Positions 10,985 to 21,725 of a stretch of 64,000 bases of DNA are shown here, one piece after another; the stretch's first letter is position 1, and each line of letters starts with the position of its first letter. The position numbers and the translations under genes are program-made. The DNA is taken from contig JACVTC010000211.1 in the NCBI GenBank assembly GCA_016946835.1, positions 62,001-126,000 on the forward strand. The letters run 5' to 3'. Below the pieces are notes generated by a model. It saw only the letters and a list, made by a program, of their open reading frames with translations. It was not told where the DNA came from and did not search any database. Source of the DNA: Neocallimastix lanati (nom. inval.) (taxonomy: Eukaryota > Neocallimastigomycota > Neocallimastigomycetes > Neocallimastigales > Neocallimastigaceae).

Positions 10985-12477
10985 AAGGAATCGAAATTAA
11001 TCACAATAAAAATTTTCAAGGAAAATATCATACCATTTATTTATATTTATCAAGAAATGTTAATTATTTCCTAACTTTAAACGACTATTTACTTTCAATT
11101 AATGAAGAACTGAAAGAAGATATTGAAATAATATATCATAATTCAGAAATATCAAATGAATATGGTGATTAGATATATAAGAATTTAACTAATTTATCGA
11201 TGCATAATTAGGAGTAAAAAGTCTATAAATAAAGAATGCGACTTTATCTATATTTTTTAAAGGATTTAATTAGAAATAATTATTATTAAGCCTTTACTTA
11301 TATGACAGGAATAGTACCAATTACAAAGGATTTTTCTGAGTCTACAATTAATCGATTTATGGAATATATAATATTATATAATAAAAAATATAACCAATAT
11401 TTCGGATTTACTGAGCAAGTATTTCTAGAACTATGTATTAAAAATAATTAATCAACCTTTGAAGACTTAGAGCATAGGCATAATGGATATAAAGCTTATT
11501 ATAATGTAAAAATTTTCAATCCATGGTCAGTTATACATGCATTAATTTGGAATAGCATTTAAAATTATTTTATCAAATCAGGTTGTTACGATAATGAAAA
11601 AAAAAAAAGAAATTAATTATGAAATTGTCTGTGTAAAATAAGATACTTAAGAATTAATTAATTATGATATCGTTGGTATTAAAGAAGAAATTTTAGAATT
11701 GATTAATGGTAATGAAATTGAAATAAAATTAGAAAATTATGGAGTAGAAGATATCCGAAAAGAATCAGAAGATAATGAACATGTAAAGGAAATATTTTAT
11801 TCAAAAATGGTTACTTTTGGATATTTAACATACTATAATGGAAAAGTATCCATTCCAAATAAAGAATTGAAGGAAGAATTTATAAAAGCTTTAAATGATA
11901 AAAAAAGTAATATGCAATATTTCTATGATATGATAAATAATTCGGATGAAATGTTGGAAGTGACATTAAATAAAAATGTTAAAAGAATGTGTGAAATTTT
12001 AGATATATCACCTATGGAAAAAATTAGCCCTGGGGATAGAGTAGATCATGGAAATTTAAAACGTGTTATAGATTATTCATATTTTAATGCTTGAACGAAA
12101 TATAATATTGAAGAAGAATCACCATGTGGTCACGGAAGAGCGGATATTATTTTTCTTCCCAAAGAAAAAAAATAAAGTAAATGGAGAAATTATAATAATT
12201 GAATTAAAAGTGAATAGTACAGCAAAAGAAGCTAATAAGCAAATACATCAAAAAAAGTATTATAATGGTTTAAAAAAAAAGGATATTATGGAAATATTTT
12301 ATTAATTGGAATAAATTACGACCAGAAAAAAGTAAAATATAGTTGCGTAATAGAAGAATACAATAACAATATGAAGTTATTATCAACATCAGAATCAGGA
12401 GCTGAAAGGAAAAGGAGCAATGAACTTGAAATAAATGGTGAAAATAAAAGATTAAAGAGTAGTAGTAGTAAGCCATA
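10985..12477 (+). pseudogene. AAA-ATPase / nuclease chimeric pseudogene (unit 2)
   Basis: Two ages of sequence are joined. From 10985 to ~11650 an old, heavily decayed AAA-ATPase copy is recognisable by short matches (QGKYHTIYLYLSRNV, YMTGIVPITKDFSES, HNGYKAYYN, WSVIHALI) amid many stops. At ~11650-11663 it switches to a young copy, which repeats the 'INYDIVG' codons just after the old version of the same codons (INYEIVC). That short duplication looks like a recombination scar. The young part is open from 11699 to 12094. It stops where CGA became TGA in FNARTKYN, and has the extra A in the A-run before the nuclease core (~12170). The C-terminal frame ends near 12477. It cannot encode a complete protein. 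Confidence 0.8.
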
Positions 12478-12825
12478 AAAAAATTAATTTCAAATACTAT
12501 TAAAATCATAAAGAAATTATTAAATTGTAAATATCAAATAAAAAAAATGATTAAAGTAAATGAATTTTTTTTATATATAATAAAAATTTTATAATATAAT
12601 AATTAATAAGTTCATTTAATAAAAATTGTACGAAATAAGTAATCAAAAGTTCTAGAAATAATTAAAAAAATGTTTTAAATATTTTATATTATTTAATTTT
12701 TTTTTTTTTTTTTTTAATATCTTTTTTTCTTTTTATTATATATATTATTTAATATTTAATTAATAAAGATGAATCAAGTTTGCTGCCTTTAAAAAAATAA
12801 ATAAAAAAAAAAAAATAAAAAATAT
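12478..12825. other. 3' flank of AAA unit 2
   Basis: A+T-rich with poly-T and poly-A tracts. The first ~220 bp match the 3' flank of unit 3 (15750-15970) almost base for base, including agtaatcaaaagttctagaa. This shows the duplications include the transcription-end region. Confidence 0.6.
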
Positions 12826-13222
12826 TGTTTTAAATTGAATATTTTGAAACTTTGGAGTTGTATTATTATTATTGTGTATTTCCAAAATTTTTAATCTCTT
12901 TCAGGGTGGAAGACTCAAAAATATAAGAAATAAAAATAAAACCTCTTGGAATAACCTTTGTGTATGTCAAATTAATACTTATACTATATCAGGAATCCAA
13001 CTTTTTGAAAAACAGCGGTTTTCATAAACGAAATAATGTCTAACTGTTTCGAATCACCAATGGTTTCTATTTAGTAAACCTAAAAACACTATTACCAGGA
13101 GCGCCAATACTATAAAAAAAAAAAAACAGTTAAACAAGAAAGGAGTACTAGAGTCCATATCGCTCTATGTGGTCATGCTACCAAAAGGAATTAAAATTCC
13201 TCTTTGGAAAGTCAATTAGATA
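12826..13222 (+). repeat. Repeat family R, copy 2 (partial)
   Basis: Matches the 3' half of R copy 3 (16780-17556), from ttgttttaaa to aattcctctttggaaagtca. The first ~450 bp of the family are absent. Confidence 0.75.
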
Positions 13223-13590
13223 TTATGTGTTAGAGAAACATTCGAAATAAAGAATTGTAAAAAATTTATATACGCTTCAAAAAAAAAGAAGTGATAAACA
13301 AATATTTATGATTTGATAGAATATTTTAATGAAATGTTGAAAAAGACATTAATTAAAAATGTCAAAATAATGTTGCAAATTTTAGAAAATTACACCTGAT
13401 TGAAAGTATTCCAACGGAAAAAATTGAATATATATTTTAAAATTAATTATAATAATTTAAGCATACTTTCATGCTCAAATAAAGTATTATATTGATGAAG
13501 TAAATGTTAATGAAAGAGTATATTTTATTTTCTTTTACAAAATAAAATGAATAAAGAAATTATAATAATGGAATTAATTAAATAAAAACA
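13223..13590 (+). pseudogene. Decayed AAA-ATPase C-terminal relic (a)
   Basis: A short decayed piece of the family whose translation still shows NEMLKKTLIKNVKIMLQIL (family: DEMLEVTLHKNVKRMCEIL) and, later, EIIIMEL (family: EIIIIEL). Multiple stops and frame changes are present. The same relic, fused to R on its 5' side, recurs at 17557-17990 and on the - strand at 42200-42544. It is therefore older than the duplications that built the array. Confidence 0.65.
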
Positions 13591-13599
13591 TTGTTCAAA

Positions 13600-13984
13600 A
13601 TAAAATTTTTATTTCATTAATTTTTTAATATAGTAAAATTTTTAATACATTTTTTAATACGTAAATTTTATACAATTACGTAATTTATTAATAAAGGAAA
13701 AAAAAAATGATTGGTAAAAAACATTAAAAAATATTTCATACTTTATTTATATTCAATTTTTAATTTGATATTGTTTGAAAATTAATATTTTATAAGAAAA
13801 TAAAAATATTTTCAAAAAAAAAATGGTATATTAATAATAATTTAGAGAATATATAAATAAAAAAAGTTATAATTTATTTGTTTATTAATTATTATTATTT
13901 TTTTTCTTTTGATAAAATACGTACTCTTTTGTTAATAAGTTCATAATAAATATATTTAAATCATTACAAGAAAAAAAAAAAAAA
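13600..13984 (+). promoter_or_regulatory. Upstream region of AAA unit 3, with conserved TACGTAA palindrome
   Basis: A block of ~380 bp is conserved upstream of units 3, 4 and 5. It contains tacgtaaattttatacaatt + acgta (13658-13682), an interrupted palindrome of TACGTAA and TTACGTA about 300 bp before the ATG. It ends with a run of A immediately before the start codon. Conservation in otherwise fast-drifting A+T DNA suggests it is the promoter, though recent duplication alone could explain it. Confidence 0.5.
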
Positions 13985-15749
13985 ATGGGGTTAATTATAG
14001 ATAACGAAGATATGTGTGAAAAATTTAAAGGTTTACTTGAAGAAAACTATTTTATAGATAAATCAAATATAATAAATGATTTTAATAAATTAATAGAAAA
14101 TGAATCTTCTAAATATGTATGCATTACAAAACCAAGAAGATTTGGTAAAACTTCAATAGCAGCCATGTTAGTAACGTATTATAGTAAAAGTATTGATTCT
14201 AAAGAAATATTTGATAAATTAAAAGTATCAAAAGGAAAAAGTTCTGATAATAAAGAGAAAGAAAACGAAATTAAACAATATAAAGAATTTCAAGGAAAAT
14301 ATCACACCTTATATTTAGATTTATCAAGCAATGTTTTTTCTTTCGAAACTTTAGACTCATTTATATCTTCAATTAATAGTAAATTAAAAACAGATATTGA
14401 AGAACTATTTCCTAACTCTAAAGTATTAAAAGATTATGATGATGATATAGTTTTAAATTTAAAAAAATTATATAAAAAAACTAATAAAAAGTTTATTCTT
14501 GTTATTGATGAATGGGACTACATAATCACCAATAAAAAGTTTACAGATAAAGAACGCTACGATTATATTAATTTTTTAAAGTATTTAATTAAAGATCGTT
14601 CCTATTTAGCCTTTGTTTATATGACAGGAATAACAACAATTACGAAGGAATTATCACAGTCTTCATTAAATTGTTTTTCGGAATATACTATGTTAAATGA
14701 TAATCAATATTACGAATATTTTGGATTTACGGAAGAAGAAGTTCATAAGCTATGTGAAAAATATAAAAATTTATCCTTTGAAAATTTAAAAAGCTGGTAT
14801 AATGGATATAAATCATATAATGGTGAAAAAATTTTTAATACATGGTCAGTTATTCATGCATTAAATAAGAATAACATTGAAAATTATTGGTCACTAACAG
14901 GAAGTTTCAATGTGGTAAAGGGAATGATTAATTCGGATATCGTTGGTGTAAAAGAAGATATTTTGGAAATGATTAATGGTAATGAAATTGAAATACGATT
15001 AGAAAATTATGGAGTAGAAGAAATCCAAAAAGAATCAGGAGATAAAGAACATGTTAAGGAGATATTATATTCAAAAATGGTTACTTTTGGATATTTAACA
15101 TACTATAATGGAAAAGTATCCATTCCAAATAAAGAATTGAAGGAAGAATTTATAAAAGCTTTAAACGATAAAGAAAGTGATATGCAATATTTCTATAATA
15201 TGATAAATAATTCGGATGAAATGTTGGAAGTGACATTACATAAAAATGTTAAAAGAATGTGTGAAATTTTAGATATATCACCTATGGAAAAAATTATCCC
15301 TGGGGATAAACTAGATCATGAAAATTTAAAACGTTTTATAGATTATTCATATTTTAATGCTCGAACGAAATATAATATTGAAGAAGAATCACCATGTGGT
15401 CACGGAAGAGCGGATATTATTTTTCTTCCCAAAAAAAAAAAATAAAATATATGGAGAAATTATAATAATTGAATTAAAAGTGAATAGTACAGCAAAAGAA
15501 GCTATTAAGCACATACATCGAAAAAAGTATTATAATGGATTAAAAGAAAAAGGATATTATGGAAATATTTTATTAATTGGAATAAATTACGACCAGAAAA
15601 AAGTAAAATATAGTTGCGTAATAGAAGAATACAATAACAATATGAAGTTATTATCAACAACAAAATCAGAAGCTGAGAGGAAAAGGAGCAATGAACTTGA
15701 AATTAATGGTGAAAATAAAAGATTAAAGAGTAGTAGTAGTAAACCATAA
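13985..15749 (+). pseudogene. AAA-ATPase / PD-(D/E)XK nuclease, near-intact, one A-run slip (unit 3)
   Basis: The start MGLIIDNEDM follows directly on a long A tract, as in the intact copy. The ATPase part is complete: Walker A-like KPRRFGKTS at ~residues 49-57 and Walker B-like FILVIDEWDY at ~170-179. A middle region follows (MTGITTITKELSQS, SWYNGYKSYNGEKIFNTWS). The frame ends at 15445 inside a run of twelve A after HGRADIIFLPKK. One A fewer would continue into the nuclease core IIIIELKVNSTAKEAIK, which is open in the next frame to the normal end at 15749. No other lesion is visible. It is either a very recent pseudogene, an assembly homopolymer error, or a case of slippage during expression. 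In bacteria this domain pair is seen as a single predicted ATPase plus restriction-like nuclease of unknown biological role. Confidence 0.85.
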
Positions 15750-16779
15750 AATAATTAATTTCCAATACCATTAAAATCATAAATAAACATTTAAATTGTA
15801 AATAACATATAAAAAAAAAAAAATGATTAAAGTAAATGAATTTTTTTTATATATAATAAAAATTTTTTAATATAATAATTAATAAGTTTATTTAATAAAA
15901 ATTATAAGAAATAAGTAATCAAAAGTTCTAGAAATAATTAAAAAATTTTTTTAAATATTTTATATTTAATTTTTTTTTTTTTTTTTTTTTTTTTTATCAA
16001 TTGATCAGTTGTATTATATTTTTAAATTATTTAAGAAAATACTAAGAGGTTACGTTCTCTGAATGTGCTAAATTTCTTTTTTTTTTGTACCGATATATGC
16101 AATTCGGTATCCATTCTTTCAGCTCTTAAAAAAGTGACTTTTGAAATTGCAATAATTGCGATTAATGAATAAAAATATTATTATAAGATTAAAAAGCTTT
16201 TCTAAAAATTTTAACCAAAATATTATAGGACTCTACTATTTCAAATGGTATCCATCAGACCTAAACAATTTGGATTCTGTAATAAGAAATAAAATATTAG
16301 TTTATATTTTTCTCTTTAAGAAATATACCAAAGAAAACAAATAATAATAAATTTGCATATATTGCAATTCTTGATATAAGTAAAAAAATTAAGACCAAAC
16401 TTTTATACTCTTACGAATTTCAGTAATCTAGGAATGTATAGTTAATGACTTTAACTAATCACTAACCTGTGTCGTGCATTCAAAGATCGATCATATTTTA
16501 AAGTTTCCAATATTTTCATTATTTTATCTTATAAATATATATATATATATTTTTTTTTTATTTTTTAACTTATGTATTTTTAATAGTGTAATAAATAAAA
16601 ATAAAATAACGTTTATGATTTTACAAAATAAAAAAATTTTTTTATTTTATGTAATATTTTAACATTTTATTAAAATAATAAATAAATAGTAAATAATATT
16701 GAGTTTTCAATAATAAAAATTAAAAAAAATTTTCTAGTAAATCATTAACAAAAGATAAAAAAAAAATTTAATTAAATAA
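15750..16779. other. 3' flank of AAA unit 3
   Basis: A+T-rich, with no supported gene. Segments such as tatgcaattcggtatccatt, aatggtatccatcagaccta and cactaacctgtgtcgtgcat recur in part at 19564-19660 and, inverted, at 43386-44183. They are 3'-flanking parts of the duplicated unit. A 62-codon frame at 16156-16344 lies in it but is not conserved in the inverted copy. Confidence 0.55.
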
Positions 16780-17556
16780 AAAAATATCCATAATGATATG
16801 AACTGTTTTTTCCAGGTCCATGGAGGGTTGAATGGAAAAGGAATAGCATTTGTCAGGCGTACTAATTACAGTTTTTTCTAAGATTCTGATGATAATCTAT
16901 GGTTATCCTTTTTAAAGTGGTTTCTAGTACGAAGATAGTTAATTGAAATACTAGAAGACTGTTGAAACTGAAACTGATGTTTTATATTGTTTTAAAAATG
17001 CCCTTGTGAAGTCTTACAGATATTAATTAAATGAAACTAGAATATTTTAAACCATAATTTTATTTTATTTTATTTTGTGTTTGTTTTTGTTTATTTTTTT
17101 TTTATTTTTTATCTTTTTTTTTTTTTTATTACATATATTATTTAATATTTAATTAATAAAGATGAATCAAGTTTGCTGCCTTTAAAAAAATAAATAAAAA
17201 AAAAAAAATAAAAAATATTGTTTTAAACAGAATATTTTGAAACTTTGGAGTTGTATTATTATTATTGTGTATTTCCAAAATTTTTAATCTCTTTCAGGGT
17301 GGAAGACTCAAAAATATAAGAAATAAAAATAAAACCTCTTGGAATAACCTTTGTGGATGTCAAATTAAATACTTAAACTACATCAGACATAATTTCTTTT
17401 TAAGAAAACCGCTGTTTTCTCAAGAAGTTGGATTCCTAACTGTTTCGAATCACCAATGATTCCTATTTAGTAAACATAAAAACACTGTTTTCAGGAGCGC
17501 CAATACTATAAAAAAAATGGTCAAGCTACCAAAAGGAATTAAAATTCCTCTTTAGA
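16780..17556 (+). repeat. Repeat family R, copy 3 (longest + strand copy)
   Basis: Runs from aaatatccataatgatatga to the aattcctctttagaaactca end. It contains a 64-codon frame (17265-17459, MCISKIFNLFQGG...) found nearly unchanged at 42694-42888 on the other strand. In copies 1, 2 and 5 the same stretch is interrupted, so coding is doubtful. Confidence 0.75.
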
Positions 17557-17990
17557 AACTCAATTAGATATTATGTGATGGAGAAACATTCGAAATAAAT
17601 AATTGTAAAATATTTATATACGCTTCAAAAAAAAGAAGTGATAAACAAATATTTATAATTTGATAGAATATTCCAATGAAATGTTGAAAGTGACATTAAT
17701 TAAAAATGTCAAAATAATGTTGCAAATTTTAGAAAATTACACCTGATTGAAAGTATTCCAAAGGAAAAAATTGAATATATATTTTAAAATTGGTTATAAT
17801 AATTTAAGCATACTTTCATGCTCAAATAAAGTATTATATTGAAGGAGTAAATGTTAATGAAAGAGTAAAGTATTATATTGAAGAAGTAAATGTTAATGAA
17901 AGAGCATATCTTATTTTCTTTTACAAAATGAAGTGAATAAAGAAATTACAATAATGGAATTAATTAAATAATTAAATAAAAACATTGTCC
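17557..17990 (+). pseudogene. Decayed AAA-ATPase C-terminal relic (b)
   Basis: Same relic as at 13223-13590, with an extra local duplication of the segment taaagtattatattgaagaa + gtaaatgttaatgaaagag near 17825-17900. Confidence 0.65.
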
Positions 17991-17999
17991 AAAATAAAA

Positions 18000-18387
18000 T
18001 TTTTTTATTTCATTAATTTTTTAATATATTAAAATTTTTAATACATTTTTTAATTCGTAAATTTTATACAATTACGTATTAAAGAAGAAAAAATAATTGG
18101 TAAAAACACTAAAAATATTTCATACTTTATTTATATGAAATTTTTAATTTGATATTTTATGATAATTAATATTTTTTATTATTTTATAAGAAAATTAAAT
18201 TATTTTCAAAAAAAAAATAGTTTATTATCAATATTTTAATTTTTATTTGAAAAGTTGTGAATATATAAATAAAAAAAGTTTTATTTTATTTATTTATTTA
18301 TTTTTTTTTGCTAATGTACTTATTCATTTGTTAATGAGTCTCTAATAAATATATATAAATTATTGCAAAAAAAAAAAAAAAAAAAAA
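18000..18387 (+). promoter_or_regulatory. Upstream region of AAA unit 4
   Basis: Matches 13600-13984. The palindrome at ~18055-18079 carries one change in its left arm (ttcgtaa ... ttacgta). A run of ~21 A directly precedes the ATG. Confidence 0.5.
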
Positions 18388-19563
18388 ATGGGGTTAATTA
18401 TAGATAACGAAGATATGTGTGAAAAATTTAAAGGTTTACTTGAAGAAAAATATTTTATAGATAAATCAAATATAATAAATGATTTTAATAAATTAATAGA
18501 AGATGAATCTTCTAAATATGTATGCATTACAAAACCAAGAAGATTTGGTAAAACTTCAATAGCAGCGATGTTAGTAATGTATTATAGCAAAAGTATTGAT
18601 TCTAAAGAAATATTTGATAAATTAAAAGTATCAAAAGGAAAAAGTTCTGATATTAAAGAGAAAGAAAACGAAATTAAACAATATAAAGAATATCAAGGAA
18701 AATATCATACCATATATTTAGACTTATCAAAAAATGTTTTTTCTTTCGAAACTTTAGACGCATTCATATCTTCAATTAATTGTAAATTAAAAACAGATAT
18801 TGAAGAACTATTTCCTAACTATAAAGTATTAAATGATTATGATGTTGATATAGTTTATAATTTAAAAAAATTATATTTAGAAACAGATAAAAAGTTTATT
18901 CTTGTTATTGATGAATAGGACTATATAATCACCAATAAAGAGTTTTCAGATAAAGAACGCAACAATTATATTAATTTTTTAAAGTATTTAATTAAAGATA
19001 GTTCTTTTTTAGCCTTTGTTTATATGACAGGTATAACAGCAATTGCAAAGGAATTATCTCAATCTACACTAAATTGTTTTAGGGAATATACTATGTTAAA
19101 TGATAAAAAATATTTCAAATATTTTGGATTTACGGAAGATGAAGTTAATGAGCTATGTGAAATTAATAAAAATTTAACCTTTGAAAATTTAGAAAGCTGG
19201 TATAATGGATATAAATCGTCTAATGGTAAAAAAATTTTTAATACATGGTCAGTTGTTCGTGCGTTAAATTCGAATATAATTGAAAATTATTGGTCACCAA
19301 ATTCAAATGAAATGAAAGAAATAATTAATTATGATATCGTTGGTTTTAGAGAAGAAATTTTAGAATTGATTAATGGTAATACAATTGAAATACAATTAGA
19401 AAATTATGGAGTAGAAGATATCCTAAATGAATTAGAAGATAATGAACATGTAAAGGAAATATTATATTCAAAAATGGTTACTTTTGGATATTTAACATAC
19501 TATAATGGAAAAATATCCATTCCTAATGAAGAATTAATAAGGAATTGGAGAAGTCTTTTATAA
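18388..19563 (+). pseudogene. AAA-ATPase pseudogene with nonsense codon and lost nuclease (unit 4)
   Basis: Same start as the intact gene. The frame is open for 176 codons through Walker A (KPRRFGKTS) and Walker B (FILVIDE). The next codon, Trp177 of the DEWDY motif in intact relatives, is TAG. The same frame then stays open from 19024 to 19563. The homology ends after KISIPNEEL (~residue 385). The rest, including the whole PD-(D/E)XK nuclease, is replaced by 3'-flank sequence (cactaacctgtgtcgtacat). Two clear lesions are present: one nonsense mutation and one 3' deletion. By sequence it is closest to the intact - strand gene (shared DIKEKENEIKQYKEYQGKYH). Confidence 0.85.
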
Positions 19564-20017
19564 GACTTTTACATTATTACGAATTTCAGTAATCACTAAC
19601 CTGTGTCGTACATTCAAAACCCAATCATATTTTAGTGTATAAATAATTTTAATTAATCTTTTTTTTTTTTTGTTTTTAAATAAAGTAAAATTTAACAAAA
19701 GATTATTTTTCATTATGCCTAAAAAAAATTCTTTTTTTTTTTTTTTTGTTTTTTTGTTTTTTTGCTTCACTTGTTACATTATTTTAATTAGAAGAGAAAA
19801 AAAAAAATGCAAAAAAGAAAAAAGAATTTTTATATAATATTTTTTTGTATTAAAATTAGTTGAGGCACTTTTACAATAATAAATTAAGTAATAATAAAAA
19901 ATTTGACTCTAAAATATATATATATTTTTAATATTTAATTTCAAGTGTACTTTTTACCTATTTATTTTTTATAATAAAATTAAAAAAATTATGGAAGTGT
20001 ATTATTCTCTTCTATGT

Positions 20018-20060
<43 letters not shown>

Positions 20061-20089
20061 ATTTTTTCTTTCTATTTTTTTAATATTAT
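19564..20089. other. A+T-rich DNA with long T and A runs
   Basis: After a 40-bp piece of AAA 3' flank the region is simple sequence, including an A run of about 40 near 20020-20060. No gene is visible. Confidence 0.5.
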
Positions 20090-20752
20090 TTTATTTTATT
20101 TTATTTTATTCAATTTATATTTTATATTTAACAATCTACTATTTATTTTATTATATTTAATATTTCCTTTATATTCATATTCTACAATTTATTTTATTTT
20201 ATTTTATTTTATTTTATTTTATTTTATTCAATCTGTACCTTATATTCATATTCTTACTATTTATATTATTTTATTTTATTTTTTTTTTATTTTATTTTAA
20301 TTTATTTTATTTTATTTTATTTTATTTTATTTTATTCAATCTGTACTTTATATTTAATATTCTACTATTTATTTTATTTTATTTTATTTTATTTTATTTT
20401 ATTTTATTTTATTTTATTTTATTTTATTTTATTTTATTTTATTTTATTTTATTTTATTTTATTTTATTTTATTTTATTCAATCTATACTTTATATTCATA
20501 TTCTTACTATTTATATTATTTTATTTTATTTTTTTTTTATTTTATTTTAATTTATTTTATTTTATTTTATTTTATTTTATTTTATTTTATTTTATTTTAT
20601 TTTATTTTATTTTATTTTATTCAATCTATACTTTATATTCATATTCTTACTATTTATATTATTTTATTTTATTTTTTTTTATTTTATTTTAATTTAATTT
20701 ATTTTATTTTATTCAATGTGTATATTATATTTATATTCCTACTATTTTTTTT
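20090..20752. repeat. (TTTTA)n satellite, left part, split by copia-A
   Basis: Inverted version of the 5640-7885 satellite, with the same spacers (attcaatctgtactttatat ... tctactattt). It is interrupted at 20752 by the copia-A LTR and resumes at 39558. Confidence 0.9.
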
Positions 20753-21030
20753 TGTTAAAAATAACAATTATTAAATTGATTATTAATTTATTTTTAATAT
20801 TGTAATAACCAACAAATTATATTTGTAACATTCATTAAAGTATAAAACCAAGTAATGATTTTATTGTTTAAAAATAATTCTTAATTTTAATAAAAGAAGG
20901 AACATAATAATAAAAGATATTTTAAATAATCGTAAAACTAAAATAAATAAATGTTTATTTTTACTGAATAATGTGTTCTATTTTTAATAACTTAATAATG
21001 ATAATTATTTATCGAAATATATTTTTGACA
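20753..21030 (+). repeat. copia-A 5' LTR
   Basis: TG...CA bounded, 278 bp. It matches 33082-33264 plus 39458-39557 with about four differences. Confidence 0.9.
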
Positions 21031-21056
21031 GATTAAGAGTCTCAATCTCTCCCGAT
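21031..21056 (+). other. copia-A primer-binding site, half tRNA-Lys(CUU) type
   Basis: Directly after the LTR, gattaagagtctcaatctct + cccga. Its reverse complement, tcgggagagattgagactct + taatc, matches the D-arm to anticodon-loop part of tRNA-Lys(CUU) (..cggtagagcatgagactctt + aatc), not a tRNA 3' end. The first 13 bases match exactly. This recalls Drosophila copia, which primes from a half molecule of initiator tRNA-Met. Confidence 0.7.
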
Positions 21057-21082
21057 TAAATAAAATAAAAGCTAAGTATACC

Positions 21083-21133
<51 letters not shown>

Positions 21134-21294
21134 TTTATAAATAATATAAACCTATAATAATATGATACTAATTGTTATTTATTTATCTATATTCATATAT
21201 CTAAATTAAAAATAATAGTAATAAAATATATAATATAAACATATATAACTCAGATATCAATTATAAGATAAAAGCAATATATAAAATGTTACCA

Positions 21295-21725
21295 ACTAAT
21301 TTAAGCCGAAAGTAAATTTAAAATGTCAGCTATATAATTTAAGCTGAAAGTAAATTTAAGATGTCAGCTATACAATTTAAGCTGAAAGTGAATCTAGGGG
21401 TCAGCTATACAATTTAAGCTGAAAGTGAATCTAGGGGTCAGCTATATAATTTAAGCTGAAAGTGAATCTAGGATGTCAGCTATATAATTTAAGCTAAAAG
21501 TGAATCTAGGATGTCAGCTATATAATTTAAGCTGAAAGTAAATTTAAAATGTCAGCTATATAATTTAAGCTGAAAGTAAATTTAAGATGTCAACTATATA
21601 TAGTTTAAACTGAAAGTAAATTTATGATGTTAGCTATACAGTTTAAACTGAAAGAGAATCTAGGGTGTCAGCTATACAATTTAAGCTGAAAATAAATCCA
21701 GGAGGTCAGCTACATATTTTAAGCA
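21295..21725 (+). repeat. ~38-bp tandem repeats in copia-A leader
   Basis: Eleven or so units with the core atgtcagctatataatttaa followed by gctgaaagtaaatttaag, within the untranslated leader of copia-A. Units vary by a few bases. Confidence 0.85.

Noticed and set aside
16156-16344. 62-codon frame in the 3' flank of unit 3
   Set aside because: Not preserved in the inverted copy of the same flank near 43850-43960.
17265-17459. 64-codon conserved gene within repeat R (also 42694-42888)
   Set aside because: The frame is broken in R copies 1, 2 and 5. Identity between two recent duplicates does not show coding constraint.
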